Shown in pieces: positions 47,700 to 58,129 of a stretch of DNA of 64,000 nucleotides (within the stretch, counting starts at the first letter, position 1; each line of letters opens with the position of its first letter). The stretch is taken from contig NC_073696.1 of the NCBI RefSeq assembly GCF_029784165.1, positions 7,502,001-7,566,000 of the forward strand, given 5' to 3'. The notes beneath the pieces are model-generated. The model did no database searches and had not been told where the DNA came from. It was given only the letters and a program-made list of their open reading frames with translations. Both the position numbers and the translations under genes were made by a program. The DNA is from Wyeomyia smithii (lineage: Eukaryota > Arthropoda > Insecta > Diptera > Culicidae).

Positions 47700-48301
47700 C
47701 ACAGGAGGGTAGTGGGCAAAGCCACGACCGCAAGGATGAAGTAGAATACTTTTACAAGAAAACCCGGCTGCTTGCGTGTCAGTCATGTTTTAATTTGTTG
47801 TTCAATTCAATATCGGATAAGATACCGATCACATCTTGGCGTTATTACTGACAGTGCGAATAAAGTATTCTTGTGATAAAATAAAACAGGGAAAAGCTGA
47901 TTTAACACTCAAAACTAGACGGCTCATGTGTTGTCAAAATGAGTCAACTTTTCATTGAATGCATTTACTAGTGCCCGCTATCGCACAGAGACTGCATTTC
48001 ACTAAAGTGCCTCACTGCCTCAGCTGCTATCGATGCTAAACCCACTGCAACTGCTACGCTATTCGTAGCCATGCTAATGTTTTGGCCGCTATACGCTGCT
48101 ATTGGTATCCACTGTTCCTGCATCAGCTGGCCCAGCTGCTATCGATGCTGAGATCCGCTGCAACTAGTGCACTATCCATTGCCATGTCACAGCTGTGGCC
48201 GCTATCCGCCTGGTATCCACAGCACTGCTACTGCTGCTGCTAAGGGAAGACTGCTGTTGTCGCTGTCTAGAACTATTATGAGCGGCTTCGACTGAAACAG
48301 G
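47700..48301 (-). repeat. SL unit 5, end module and body
   Basis: The end module is at 47700-47793 and the body at about 47900-48290, with CAGCTGTGGC palindromes and the ATCCGCTG marker. The stem-loop and downstream element appear deleted: the end module runs straight into GTTGTTCAATTCAATATCGG. The promoter side is split by a hAT-like MITE at 48310-48401. Confidence 0.7.
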
Positions 48302-48309
48302 CTCTTATA

Positions 48310-48401
48310 AAGGGATGAAAAACCTATCGATAGTTATCGATAGTGGTAGGAAATCATTGATAACTATTGATAGCCATTTCAGTCGATATTTCCCATCCTG
48401 A
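48310..48401. mobile_element. 92-bp hAT-like MITE in the TATA box of SL unit 5
   Basis: Flanked by perfect 8-bp repeats CTCTTATA (48302-48309 and 48402-48409), the target length of hAT elements. The ends AAGGGATGAAAA and TTTCCCATCCTGA are roughly inverted. It contains TATCGATA twice, the core of the DRE motif bound by DREF in insects. It separates the TATA sequence from upstream DNA. Confidence 0.7.
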
Positions 48402-49056
48402 CTCTTATACAGACAAATAGCAAATTTAAAATGACATACACAGTACCAAAAAATGAAATTTACAACTAATACAAATGAAAGCACATAACGATTTCTAGCA
48501 CATAAAGTGGAAAACATATACAATTCCACACCGTAAATGATGTACAATACAGAATCGTTTTAAGACATGTAAATTTGTACGTTAATTGATATAAACTTAA
48601 AGCTTCGAATATAAATATGCATGCAAATTCACAATATATTCATTTACTTTGCATGTGAATATAATGCCACACGGAATATTACGTGGTTTCCAATGCTCCA
48701 TTTATGTGCATTTAAAGTAATGTAAATTTTTTTTACTGTGTAGTCTATGATTCTGTCGACCGTGCTTGGAAAGCAATCATATTAACGACTAATCAGACCA
48801 GTCGAATTTTGCGCTTCAACGAGGTTTGACCATTCTCAATAATATAGTTGCTTGTCATGATTTGGACTTGATAACTTTTGAATTTTAATTATGCGAAAAA
48901 TTATTTTTTATGCTGATAATGAAAGCTTTTCGGATGTTGTGCTCATGACTGAAGCAAAAGATAAATCAGTTCGTTCTGTGACACGCAGATGAAACCAAAT
49001 ATATATCTGTTCTAAATTTCTTGAAAGTGTAAATTGATTTAAGAGAAAATATTAAC
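48402..49056 (-). repeat. SL unit 5 upstream part
   Basis: The region resumes with ATAGCAAATTTAAAATG, then at 48745-48860 a diverged box region (GTCGACCGTGCTTGG, CTAATCAGACCAGTCGAA), and ends GAAAATATTAAC at 49045-49056, where the Penelope dimer entered. Before that insertion it adjoined the 3' end of unit 6. Confidence 0.6.
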
Positions 49057-49460
49057 ATTAATGTAAATGCTATCGACTGTGACGTGTATCTATTATTGCT
49101 TGGATTTTTGGCTCATCAGTCTTTAAGCTGAACTAAACGAAGTACTGCCTCTTTTCCTTCAACGTTTGGACAATATATTTTGTCTTTATCAAAAAGTCTA
49201 CAAAAAACAAAGCAGAGATGTGTTTTTCCTATTCTAAAACCTTTTCCGAATGTCTGATACTTACTAAAACTTTTCGTTTTGTTTTCATTTGTAACTTATA
49301 TAATGCATAATTAACCGTGGTCTGTTTGCGTTTATCACATAAAATGGAACTATTTTAAATAATTTTTGTCATTGAATAATCTAGAAAAACTTTTACTCGG
49401 AAAAACATTATTTATGGTCACAATTGTTAATCATCTACTATTGTGTTGTCGAAATTTTAT

Positions 49461-50854
49461 CTAGATCAGATTGTCTGAGTGCGCATGATTGTCAGTTTCA
49501 TGACGTCTATGAATTTTATGTCGTTTATTATTGTTCTTTACTGTGTTAAACACACCTGCATAAATAGAACTTAACCCGTCTGTATCACTTTTCTTGTTAA
49601 CTGTATTGTTGTTCGTTGCTATGTGGCATATTTCCAGAATCGGTAGTGCTGTTGTGTTTCTGTGTTGATCGAGTATTTTAACATTGTTAAGATCAAATGT
49701 GTGTTGGGTTCTAATACAGTGGTGCAAGAGTGCTGTCTTTTCACTTAGTGTTGCTAATTGTGGATCTTCTATGTCGGTGCCTGTGTCAACAAGTTTCTGC
49801 AGTGCATTCAAGTTCGATCTGTGTCCGCTAATTCGTGTTTAAACTTGTTTGTAGTCATGCCAATATATTGTGAACTGCAGTCGTTGCATGAAATACTATA
49901 AATAACTTTGGTGTGGTCGTCTTTTGCTATTTTATCTTTTGTTTGTGTATAATATTGTTTGGCCATGTTTGTCTTTCGTGTGGCTAACTTAACTGTTTTG
50001 TAATCGTTTTTCAGGAACTTACTGATCTTATCGGTGAGATACGGAATGTATGCTATTGACCGGTAAGTGTATTCCAGGTGTTCACTCGGCGATTGGTTGG
50101 AACTATGTTGCTCGGTACTCCTACAGTTTCTCTGGTTGATCAGGCGATGTCGCAGTGTCCTAGGGTAGTCGTTCAGCTTCAAATGTTGGTCCATTATGTT
50201 GACTTTTGCAGACTCCGATAGGCCGGTGGACAACCTGTTCACTCTACTAATAAAATTGATGGCCATGTTTATTTTTTGGTGAGGTGGATGCGCCGAAAAA
50301 TAGTTTAGAAAACGGCCACTTGCAATCGGTTTTTGGTACCATTCCGTCGATATATGTTGATTATCGTGTCTGACAAGTAGCATGTCAAGGAAAGGTAACC
50401 GGTTGTTTTCCTCTGTTTCACAGGTAAACTGAGCACGTAGTCAAGCTGATCGAGTGGAATGGCAGTGACTAAATCGTCGACATATTTTTTGATGAACGGC
50501 ACTTTGATTTTAAGCTGTTTGAGTACGCAATCAAGCAATACCTCTGTGACAAGCTCCGCTACAATTGGCGATAAAGGGTTGCCCATAGCTGTTCCGAAGA
50601 CCTGTTGGTGGTATCGTCCATAAAATTTGAAGAAACTAGCGTCGATGCAAAATTCAACCAGCTACAGAAACAGGTCCAAGCAAATGTTCTTAGCGTTTGG
50701 TCTTATTTGGTCCCAGTAACAAATTACGTCATGGCATACTAGTTCCTTTGGAATGCATGTGAACAATGAAACCACATCCAATGAAATCAACGATTATCCA
50801 ACAGGTAACGTGACAGTGTTGATGAAATCGCAAAACTCGAAGGAAACTTTAATG
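49461..50854 (-). pseudogene. Penelope RT and GIY-YIG endonuclease, minus copy
   Basis: From 50800 downward the frame reads SLDVVSLFTCIPKELV, a stop, FFKFYGRYHQQVFGTAMGNP and LSPIVAELV, then the catalytic KKYVDDLVTAIP near 50490. After a frameshift at about 50400 comes a linker (50383-49808) leading to VIYSISCNDCSSQYIGMTTN, the GIY-YIG endonuclease of Penelope elements with YIG conserved. A one-base shift precedes the last part (49811-49461), with EKTALLHHC and LEICHIATNN. The N-terminal part is missing. Confidence 0.85.
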
Positions 50855-50867
50855 ATAGTGCATACAA

Positions 50868-51677
50868 CATTAAAGATTCCTTCGAGTTTTGCGATTTCAT
50901 CAACACTGTGTAGAGGTTGTCCACCAGCCTATCGGAGTCTGTAAAAGTCAACATAATGGACCAACATTTGAAGCTGAACGACTACCCTAAGACACTGCGA
51001 CATCGCCTGATCAACCAGAGAAACTGTAGGAGTACCGAGCAACATAGTTCCAACCAATCGCCGAGTGCACACCTGGAATACACTTACCGGTCAATAGCAT
51101 ACATTCCGTATCTTACCGATAAGATCAGTAAGTTCCTGAAAAACGATTACAAAACAGTTAAGTTAGCCACACGAAAGACAAACATGGCCAAACAATATTA
51201 TACACAAACAAAAGATAAAATAGCAAAAGACGACCACACCAATGTTATTTATAGTATTTCATGCAACGACTGCAGTTCACAATATATTGGCATGACTACA
51301 AATAAGTTAAAACACGAATTAGCGAACACAGATCGAACTTGAATGCACTGCAGAAACTTGTTGACACAGGCACCGACATAGAAGATCCACAATTAGCAAC
51401 ACTAAGTGAAAAGACAGCACTCTTGCACCACTGTATTAGAACCCAACACACATTTGATCTTAACAATGTTAAAATACTCGATCAACACAGAAACACAACA
51501 GCACTACCGATTCTGGAAATATGCCACATAGCAACGAACAACAATACAGTTAACAAGAAAAGTGATACAGACGGGTTAAGTTCTATTTATGCAGGTGTGT
51601 TTAACACAGTAAAAAACAATAATAAACGACATAAAATTCATAGACGTCATGAAACTGACAATCATGCGCACTCAGAC
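50868..51677 (+). pseudogene. Penelope fragment, plus copy with RT deleted
   Basis: KDSFEFCDFINTV is followed directly by a stop and LSTSLSESVKVNIMDQHLKL, so about 600 bases with the YVDD region are lost. The rest (50917-51342, then 51339-51677) is almost identical to the minus copy, including the YIGMTTN motif and the same frame lesion after HELA-TDRT. The 3' non-coding part continues after the solo LTR at 52330-52710. Confidence 0.82.
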
Positions 51678-52324
51678 TGTTGGGGCTGCAGTGGACTGTG
51701 ACTGCGCCGGTCGGTAAACGTTGCTTGCGTTCCCAGCGGGAACCAAGCCGGATGGGAGCAGGACCCTTTCGTTCCTTCCCAGGAGGGCAACTAGATTGGC
51801 CGGACTCCTTTGATCAGCTTCGCCTCATGAAGCCGCGACGTGATTGGCCTGGACTAGCCCACTTGGCTAGCAGCAATCAAACTCGAAGATATGAGCCTTG
51901 AAAAAGACTCTGGAGACGGAGGACAGAATGTTCGGCGGTCGGGTGCAAACACAGAACTACTGTTTACACGAATTTATTCATTTTTCTCTTCTTCTTATTC
52001 TTAATATCTATTCTTCGCGTTAAAGTTCTTCGCGGTGACGCAACTTTTGCCCACCAATGCTACTGCTACTGCAACTACTATTATTGCTGATATTGTTCTC
52101 CTTTCACTGTCTGCTTTCTACTGTTTACCGTATCGCGGTTGGAAAAATACTAATAAATGCTGCCGCATCTGTTGCTCTTTTATATCATTCCGCAGTGCTA
52201 ATGTATACAAAGGGGCGGGGCTGAATCTCACACCGCTGTTTACCTACTGCGACGCAATTAGTGGATAGAAAGCGTTCGCTCGCTGCCACTCTGTCGCTTC
52301 AGTTCGAACAGGTTGGACTGAACA
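51678..52324. mobile_element. solo LTR of an LTR retrotransposon
   Basis: It starts TGTTGGGGCTGCAG and ends GGACTGAACA, the TG...CA rule, with 5-bp duplications CAGAC at 51673-51677 and 52325-52329. Removing it restores the Penelope sequence seen in the other arm. No internal coding region remains, so it arose by LTR-LTR recombination. The family is not resolved; a 5-bp duplication fits BEL/Pao or Copia. Confidence 0.85.
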
Positions 52325-52717
52325 CAGACAATCTGATCAAGATAAAATTTCGACAACACACTAGTAGAAGATTAACAATTGTGACCATAAATAATGTTTT
52401 TCCGAGTACAAGTTTTTCTAGATTATTCAATGACAAAAATTATTTAAAATAGTTCCATTTTATGTGATAAACGCAAACAGACCACAGTTAATTATGCATT
52501 ATATAAGTTACAAATGAAAACAAAACGAAAAGCTTTAGTAAGTACCAGACATTCGGAAAAGGTTTTAAAATAGGGAAAACACATCTCTGCTTTGTTTTTT
52601 GTAGACTTCTTGATAAAGACATAATATATTGTCGAAACGTTGAAGGAAAAGAGGCAGTACTTCGTTTAGTTCAGCTTAAAGACTGATGAGCCGAAAATCC
52701 AAGCAATAATGAAAATA

Positions 52718-52759
52718 TTAACTCTTCAATTAGGTTTTTATTTCATCCTGAAAAGGAAA
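52718..52759 (-). terminator. histone-type stem-loop and downstream element, unit 6
   Basis: TTTCCTTTTCAGGATG (52759-52744) keeps the central CCT-AGG pairs and TTTC loop but loses two basal pairs. TTGAAGAGTTAA follows 14 bases downstream (52729-52718). The Penelope dimer inserted immediately beyond this element. Confidence 0.6.
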
Positions 52760-53232
52760 ATTTGTTGTTTAATTCAATGTTTGATAACATGCCGATCACA
52801 TCTTTGCGTTATCACTGGCAGTGCAAATAAAGTATTCCTTGGGAGAAAATAAACACTGGAAAGCTTTCCAGAACGTTCTTTTCATTGGATGCATTTACTT
52901 GTGTACCTGCTATCGCTCAGAGACAGCATTTCACTAAAATGCCACACTGCATCAGCTGGCCCTGCTTATATTGATGCTGAGGCCAACGTCAACCGCTGCG
53001 CTATCCCCGTTGCCATAGTAGTGGACGCTTCTGTTGCCATTGGTATCCACTGCCATGCATCACCTGGTCCTGCTATCGATGCTGAGACGCGCTCCGCTAT
53101 CCGTTGCCATACCACAGCTGTGGCCGTTGTCCGCTGCACTGCTACTGTTGCTGTATTCACGCTGCTGCTAAGGGAGGACTGCTGTTTTTGCAGTCTAGAA
53201 TTATTATGAGCGGCTTCGGATGAAACAGGCTC

Positions 53233-53330
53233 TTATATAGGCCAAATAGCACATTTCAAATGGCAAGGTCTATGATTCTGTCGACCGTGCTTGGGAAGCA
53301 ATCATATAACGACCAATCAGAGGCCGAAGT
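53233..53330 (-). promoter_or_regulatory. CCAAT-TATA promoter of SL unit 6
   Basis: CTGATTGG near 53320-53313 and TATATAAGAG from 53239 leftward, spaced as in units 1, 3 and 4. Confidence 0.6.
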
Positions 53331-53585
53331 TTTCGTTTTGACAAGGCTTGACTATTTTCAATAGTACAATAGTGTAAAAAATAAAATCACAATTATATGC
53401 ATTTGTGAAGAATCTTAGAAGATTTTTCAATCGATTGCTGCAAGAACGAAGGAAATCCATTGAATAGTAACCGATTTATTTGCATTTGAAATTGGACATA
53501 TTTTTCACTTTTTTCGGTTTTAGTTTTTCATTCCACATCCCTATGTAGCCGAACTTCCTGAGAGAAGTATTCTACTTCAAAACAT

Positions 53586-54955
53586 AACAATTTGCAAAAT
53601 AGTTGCCTACGATACTGAACTACTCCAGAAACCATTCACTCGTGCAAAAGTTTGCCTCCGTACTTTATAATAGTCATGGCAAAGCCTAGAATAACTGGGT
53701 ACTGACGTCTCCTAATCATTATTGGGCAGTTCAAATCACTCTGTGATACTCCGGTATAACCTCACATATGATAAGCCTGTCCCCCGCGTTCCCTTGTTCC
53801 TGGTTTTGAACATGAAATGTGTGGTGTAATCCTTGAATGTGTATAAGGTTTTTAACAGGAAATACACTAAGGTCTTTTTACGCAGATTTTGAAATTACCG
53901 CGTTTATTATGCGCATTTTGGATTCTACGCAGATTTTTCAGAACGGTCGTTTTTGTCGCAGTTTTTTTACTGGCAATTCATTTTAAAATCGCTTATTCAG
54001 AATGTCTGAGAATCGTTCGTTTTACATTTTTCCTTGATGTTCAGCTCAGTTCGTAGGTGAAAATAACTCTGCTGTTTATTCATTTTTTTAAGTATTTAGC
54101 AGAAATGGTTGAAAATCTTGAGAAAATTAAGTTATCTACGCGAATTACGGAATTTAAGCGGTTTTTTTACGTCGATTTTGGAATTTGTCTTGTTCTTTTT
54201 TTTTTTAACAAATCAAATGAATATGAATATTGAGAATAGGTTATGTTTCCATTTATTTCTAATACAAAAAATCGAATGCCCTTTAATCGAATACCGTCCG
54301 CAGATACGTATTTCGGTTGCTACATACAACCATCATTAGTGCTTATGTGAACTGTTGATGAGCATAACTGAGTAATCCCCTTTTTATATGCGTGTAGGTA
54401 GGTAGAAGTAGGTAGAGCGAAAGTTAGGGTGACAGAAAGAAAGAACATCAAATCAAATGCTTGGATTTTGTAGGATAGTACCTATGCTGGATTCCAGAGA
54501 AATCCGAAACTATATAGCGATTTAATAACGTAACTGGTGATATTTTTACACATCGGAAAATGAATTATCGCTTTCACCATACAGTTTGTACGTCGGAGTA
54601 TAGTTAAAGGATTACGTTGGAGCTCTTGTTTTAAATAACCCATCATGTATTTGACTTTTTCATAGTCGGGTACTGTCTTATGCCATCACTTAATAATCTA
54701 ATTTTGATGGAGCTGTATGATGTTACAGCACTAATTGGATTTGTTACTATAGATTGACGTTTATAATCAACTGATAGTGGTTTGGTTAATTTCGAATCTC
54801 TGGGACATGCTGAAGATTTATGACACTACGTTACTTTTACATCCCGAAATCATCTTCATCTGTCTTCAGCGAAGCATTATATTTTTGGCGGTTTTTGTCG
54901 ATGCAACTGGATCAGAACATTTAGCCATGTGCGAATAATAACACGTGTGCCTAAG
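53586..54955. other. non-coding, AT-rich
   Basis: No gene supported. TTTTTACGCAGATTTTG-type strings recur around 53877-53945 and 54165, a degenerate repeat. Confidence 0.5.
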
Positions 54956-54969
54956 AAAGTTAAAACTTA

Positions 54970-55319
54970 TTTTTTTTTATTCTCGCTTATTTTCCGTCGG
55001 TCTAGTTCCGCCACTGTTGTGGCCAATCACCGACGCCCAGGGAGGCGACTCCACACCCAGGACCCTAACTCACGACCCGTTTATTAACGGACCGGCGCCA
55101 ACGGCTTTACTTCCTCAGGCGATGGAAGGCGTGATCCCAGAGATTTTTTGCCTCAGAAAATCTCCCGGTGTCGGCTAGGATTGAATCTAGACCAGTTGGG
55201 TTGGTTGTGAGTGGATCACGCCACCTCACAACCATCGACACCTATGTCGGCGGTGGGATTCGAACCCAGGCGTCGAGCGTGGTTGGCGGAGACGTTACCA
55301 ACCACACTAGGCCCCCGCT
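54970..55319 (-). mobile_element. tRNA-derived SINE (Feilai-like), copy 2
   Basis: A minus-strand copy of the element at 421-748, with the B box complement near 55255-55270 and the oligo(A) tail at 54970-54978 (T run on plus). Perfect 14-bp duplications AAAGTTAAAACTTA flank it at 54956-54969 and 55320-55333. It is slightly longer than copy 1 because of an extra CGACGCCCAGGGAGGCGACT segment near 55030. Confidence 0.88.
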
Positions 55320-55559
55320 AAAGTTAAAACTTAGTTCACTCTGATTTCCTCACGCTTCAATGCGTCCGTATCAGGCGAGAGGAGGTTTGTAGAGATCTAA
55401 ACGCAATCAATGGTAACTTGTAGTTACTACACATAAAAAAAAATAACAAACATTGGTGTACCTCAGGTTCATAGTTTGCTAGGAAAGAAGACAGTTTTAG
55501 TAACTTGCCTTTGGCGTGTGCGTGACCACTGACAGCTTACGAAACTATATATATTCCGA

Positions 55560-55795
55560 TTCACCGCGAATATTGGCTGAACATTGCGCTGAAAATGGGC
55601 TCTCAAATTTTGGGCACAAGAGTTAGTGCATTGCTTCCTTCAACAAACTTGAAACATTACTTTAGGATTGCAAGTTTGTCGTACATCAAGTGAGAAAGTT
55701 GTACTTGTGAAGCGAGCTCTCAGTACGCGGCAAATTGAATGGAATTGACACCCCGACATTGAATATGCAACCTTGAGTACTAGTACTCTACAACT
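55560..55795. mobile_element. small palindromic repeat, copy 2, inverted
   Basis: CACCGCGAATATTGGCTGAA, then ATGGGCTCTCA, a central GCAAGTTTGTCG region and ATATGCAACCTTGAGTACTA match copy 1 (46095-46305) in reverse orientation. Confidence 0.65.
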
Positions 55796-55969
55796 TCTCC
55801 CTTTTTTCGGAGTTATTGTTTTTGTTCACAAAGTCATTTAGACGAACTGATTTTTAAATGGTGGATATCATTTTCCAGGATCCTTTCAAGTACTGGCTGT
55901 GTTAGTGTAGACTAGACTAGACTAGACAAAGTCATTTAGACGAACCGGATTCTTGATTTCACGACGAGG

Positions 55970-56260
55970 TCAAACTCCTCTTGATACTTTTTCTTCACTG
56001 TCTTTCGGTGCGGTTATAGATGGAGATTCGGTGTCACTAGCAACTGTATTACCTAACTGTAACAACTTCATATGAGCCAACACTGTGAATTCTTCTGGAT
56101 TGAAATTTGACGCTAGTTTGTTATCCTTGATCGTTCCTTTTGCTACAACCGTATCCCCAAAAGCAAGTTGCCGGGATTTCAAATGGCGACACCGATCCGA
56201 GTATTCAGCACTTTTATAATACGACAATCTGTTTAAATTGCCGACGTATTTTGGTGGCTT
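55970..56260 (-). pseudogene. Gypsy integrase C-terminal fragment
   Basis: The minus frame reads PPKYVGNLNRLSYYKSAEYS, then RCRHLKSRQLAFGDTVVAKG and NKLASNFNPEEFTVLAHM. This resembles the region after the Gypsy integrase core, with a GD-V-- motif and N-KL---F-P--F-V. It is separated from the rest of the Gypsy polyprotein (58130-60150) by Penelope and Harbinger sequence and 200 bases of uncertain origin. Confidence 0.55.
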
Positions 56261-56413
56261 TTTTCAAGGGAAGCTGTATTTGATAGTGAAAATGTTTAGG
56301 GGTTTAGTACAATATAATGTCATGCAAGAGTCACTCACTTGAATTGTGTCGTACTTGTCTGGATGGTTGTTCACCAACGGTAGGAAGTCCTGCAGTGCTG
56401 TCATGTTGTCTAA

Positions 56414-57579
56414 GGGCATCTTCAGCGGTGGTCTATTTTTGAAACAACTTTATACTAGATTTACACCAGCGAAACCTGAATAGAACCAGCTAATATAGAC
56501 CAACTTTTCGTTCTCCGCACCGGTGTTGTATATCTTGTTGTTTTAAACCGCGGACATCTGTCACACTGTCAACAATTCAATACCCCATGCTTGTTATAAT
56601 AAAAAACACTCAATATTCAACAAACGGAAATTCGATCATTTTTACGCACATTAAACGATTACTTTGGCGAGACACTTTATATCCACAAGACTTTATGGAT
56701 TTGACGGTTTGACCCGAGCGTCAGTGACATTTCTCAGCATGGATTGGTATGATCGAAAATTCCTGCTAGAAGTAGGGTTTCGGAGGATAGCGAAAAATAT
56801 TTGATCGCGTAGGTGTTCATCTTCCGTTTTCGTCTCATCAATCTTTCAAAATCTTGCAGTTCCTAAAACTTGGTTTGGGTTTTGAGGATATTGGGTGGCA
56901 TTGCGCAGCTTGATTCGAACAAATTCCGCTAATTTCGAGTAGGTCACATACTGCCAGTTATGCTTCAAGCTTAAAAGGAACAGTCATTGTCATTTGTCCT
57001 GCGGCTCATCTAACCCGCAAAGTCAAATAATACGAAAAACGAAACATAACGCCCCCCAGCGATCATTTAGTTTTGTTCGAGTTGCTCGAAACAAAACGCT
57101 CAATGTCACCCCAGCATTTTAAACGTTTTCAGTTCAGTGTCTACGAGGAACATTTTTCTGGCCTCTTAAGTTCTCCTCTAGTCCTAATACAATTAAGGCG
57201 AATAGCCAACATATTTGTCGGTTTCCTTGAAGCCAAAAACGACAAACCTGTTCATTTTCTTCTTCAGAAAAGCCTCAAAAATGAATTGTGAATTGTCATA
57301 AAAAATCTTTGTTTTGTTTTTATTCCCCAACACTCGCAAAACGCTTATATGGAAATAGCTAGAAATGAGGTATTCAATTAAAATATGACATTTTACCCAC
57401 CTATTGGAAGCGTACAAAAGTTTTTGTTTCAAAAATAGACCAAAACGTATACCAGCTTCAAATTTTTCAATTTAGATCTGGTATAAAACAAAATTTACAC
57501 CACCGGTGCAGCAGTGAATTTGAGTTTGTTCCAAAAAAATAGAACAAAACAACGATTTGGACCACCGCTGAAGATGCCC
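56414..57579. mobile_element. non-autonomous PIF/Harbinger element
   Basis: Terminal repeats GGGCATCTTCAGCGGTGGTC (56414) and its complement (57560-57579). TAA duplications at 56411-56413 and 57580-57582 match the TWA target. The 1.17-kb interior contains no transposase. Sub-terminal regions (AAACCGGTG-like, GTATAAAACAAA) are partly inverted too. Confidence 0.85.
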
Positions 57580-57599
57580 TAATGTTCGAGGACGGATAT

Positions 57600-57985
57600 A
57601 TTTTGGTGGGTTTTTCTTTCGAAAACTGCTAATTTTGGTCACTGGAAATCATCAGTCTTGCACTTCATATAACGTTCAGTTCAAAATGGTGTTTGAGTTT
57701 GATTATTGCGGGAACGTCGAATATTATTTTTGAGTGTGTGTAAGATCCCAGCATAAGCGGTATTGATGCCATCAATATCCGCTCGATGGTTAACAGTGTT
57801 AACAGTATTGGAAATGTGACACATTTCTAACATCGCAATGTCCAAGCATGTCTACTCTTATCCAATATTTTCACCTTTATAAGATCGAACATGTGTTTGT
57901 TTGTGACAATGTGTTCCATCATAGTTGTCTTACTCCTGAGCTGGAAACGTCGGGCAATTTGAACAGATTGTCGTATAATGTATAA
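57600..57985 (-). pseudogene. Penelope-like 3' coding fragment, second family member
   Basis: Across frames the minus strand reads ARRFQLRSKTTMMEHIVTNK, HMFDLIKVKIL, then LEMCHISNTVNTVNHRADID and AGILHTLKNN. It aligns in order with the end of the Penelope polyprotein at 49461-49811 (EKTALLHHC ... LEICHIATNN ... YAGVFNTVKNN). It differs at many positions, so it is a distinct, older copy. Confidence 0.7.
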
Positions 57986-58129
57986 TATGATAAGACTGAG
58001 AAAGCCAGATTAATCCTATCCGTATAACTTATAGCAGTCTTCATGCTTCCCGTTCATCCCATTTACTTTCTCGACCTCCCCTTTGCATGCGACCAGTACG
58101 GCGTTGTCTTTCTCGCTCAATATAATATA

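Larger units (their letters stand above)
49057..52710. mobile_element. inverted dimer of a Penelope-like element
   Basis: Two copies lie head to head: minus 50854-49092 and plus 50868-52710. They meet at a palindrome with 42-bp arms (50813-50854 and 50868-50909) and a 13-base loop. GAAAATATTAAC flanks the whole dimer (49045-49056 and 52711-52722), so it entered as one unit. The plus copy lacks most of the RT domain and carries a solo LTR. Both copies share the same one-base frame lesion before the last domain. Confidence 0.82.
52711..53585 (-). repeat. SL unit 6
   Basis: Border AAGTAGAATACTTCTCTCAG (53585), CCAAT (53328-53313), TATATAA (53239-53233), body 53190-52870 with the perfect 12-bp palindrome CCACAGCTGTGG, then the 3' module (52759-52718). 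Plus-strand frames through the body (106 codons) are CTG-repeat by-products. Confidence 0.75.

Noticed and set aside
52889..53209. 106-codon plus-strand frame in SL unit 6
   Set aside because: It runs through CTG/GCT-rich repeat DNA on the strand opposite to the promoter and is not kept in other units.
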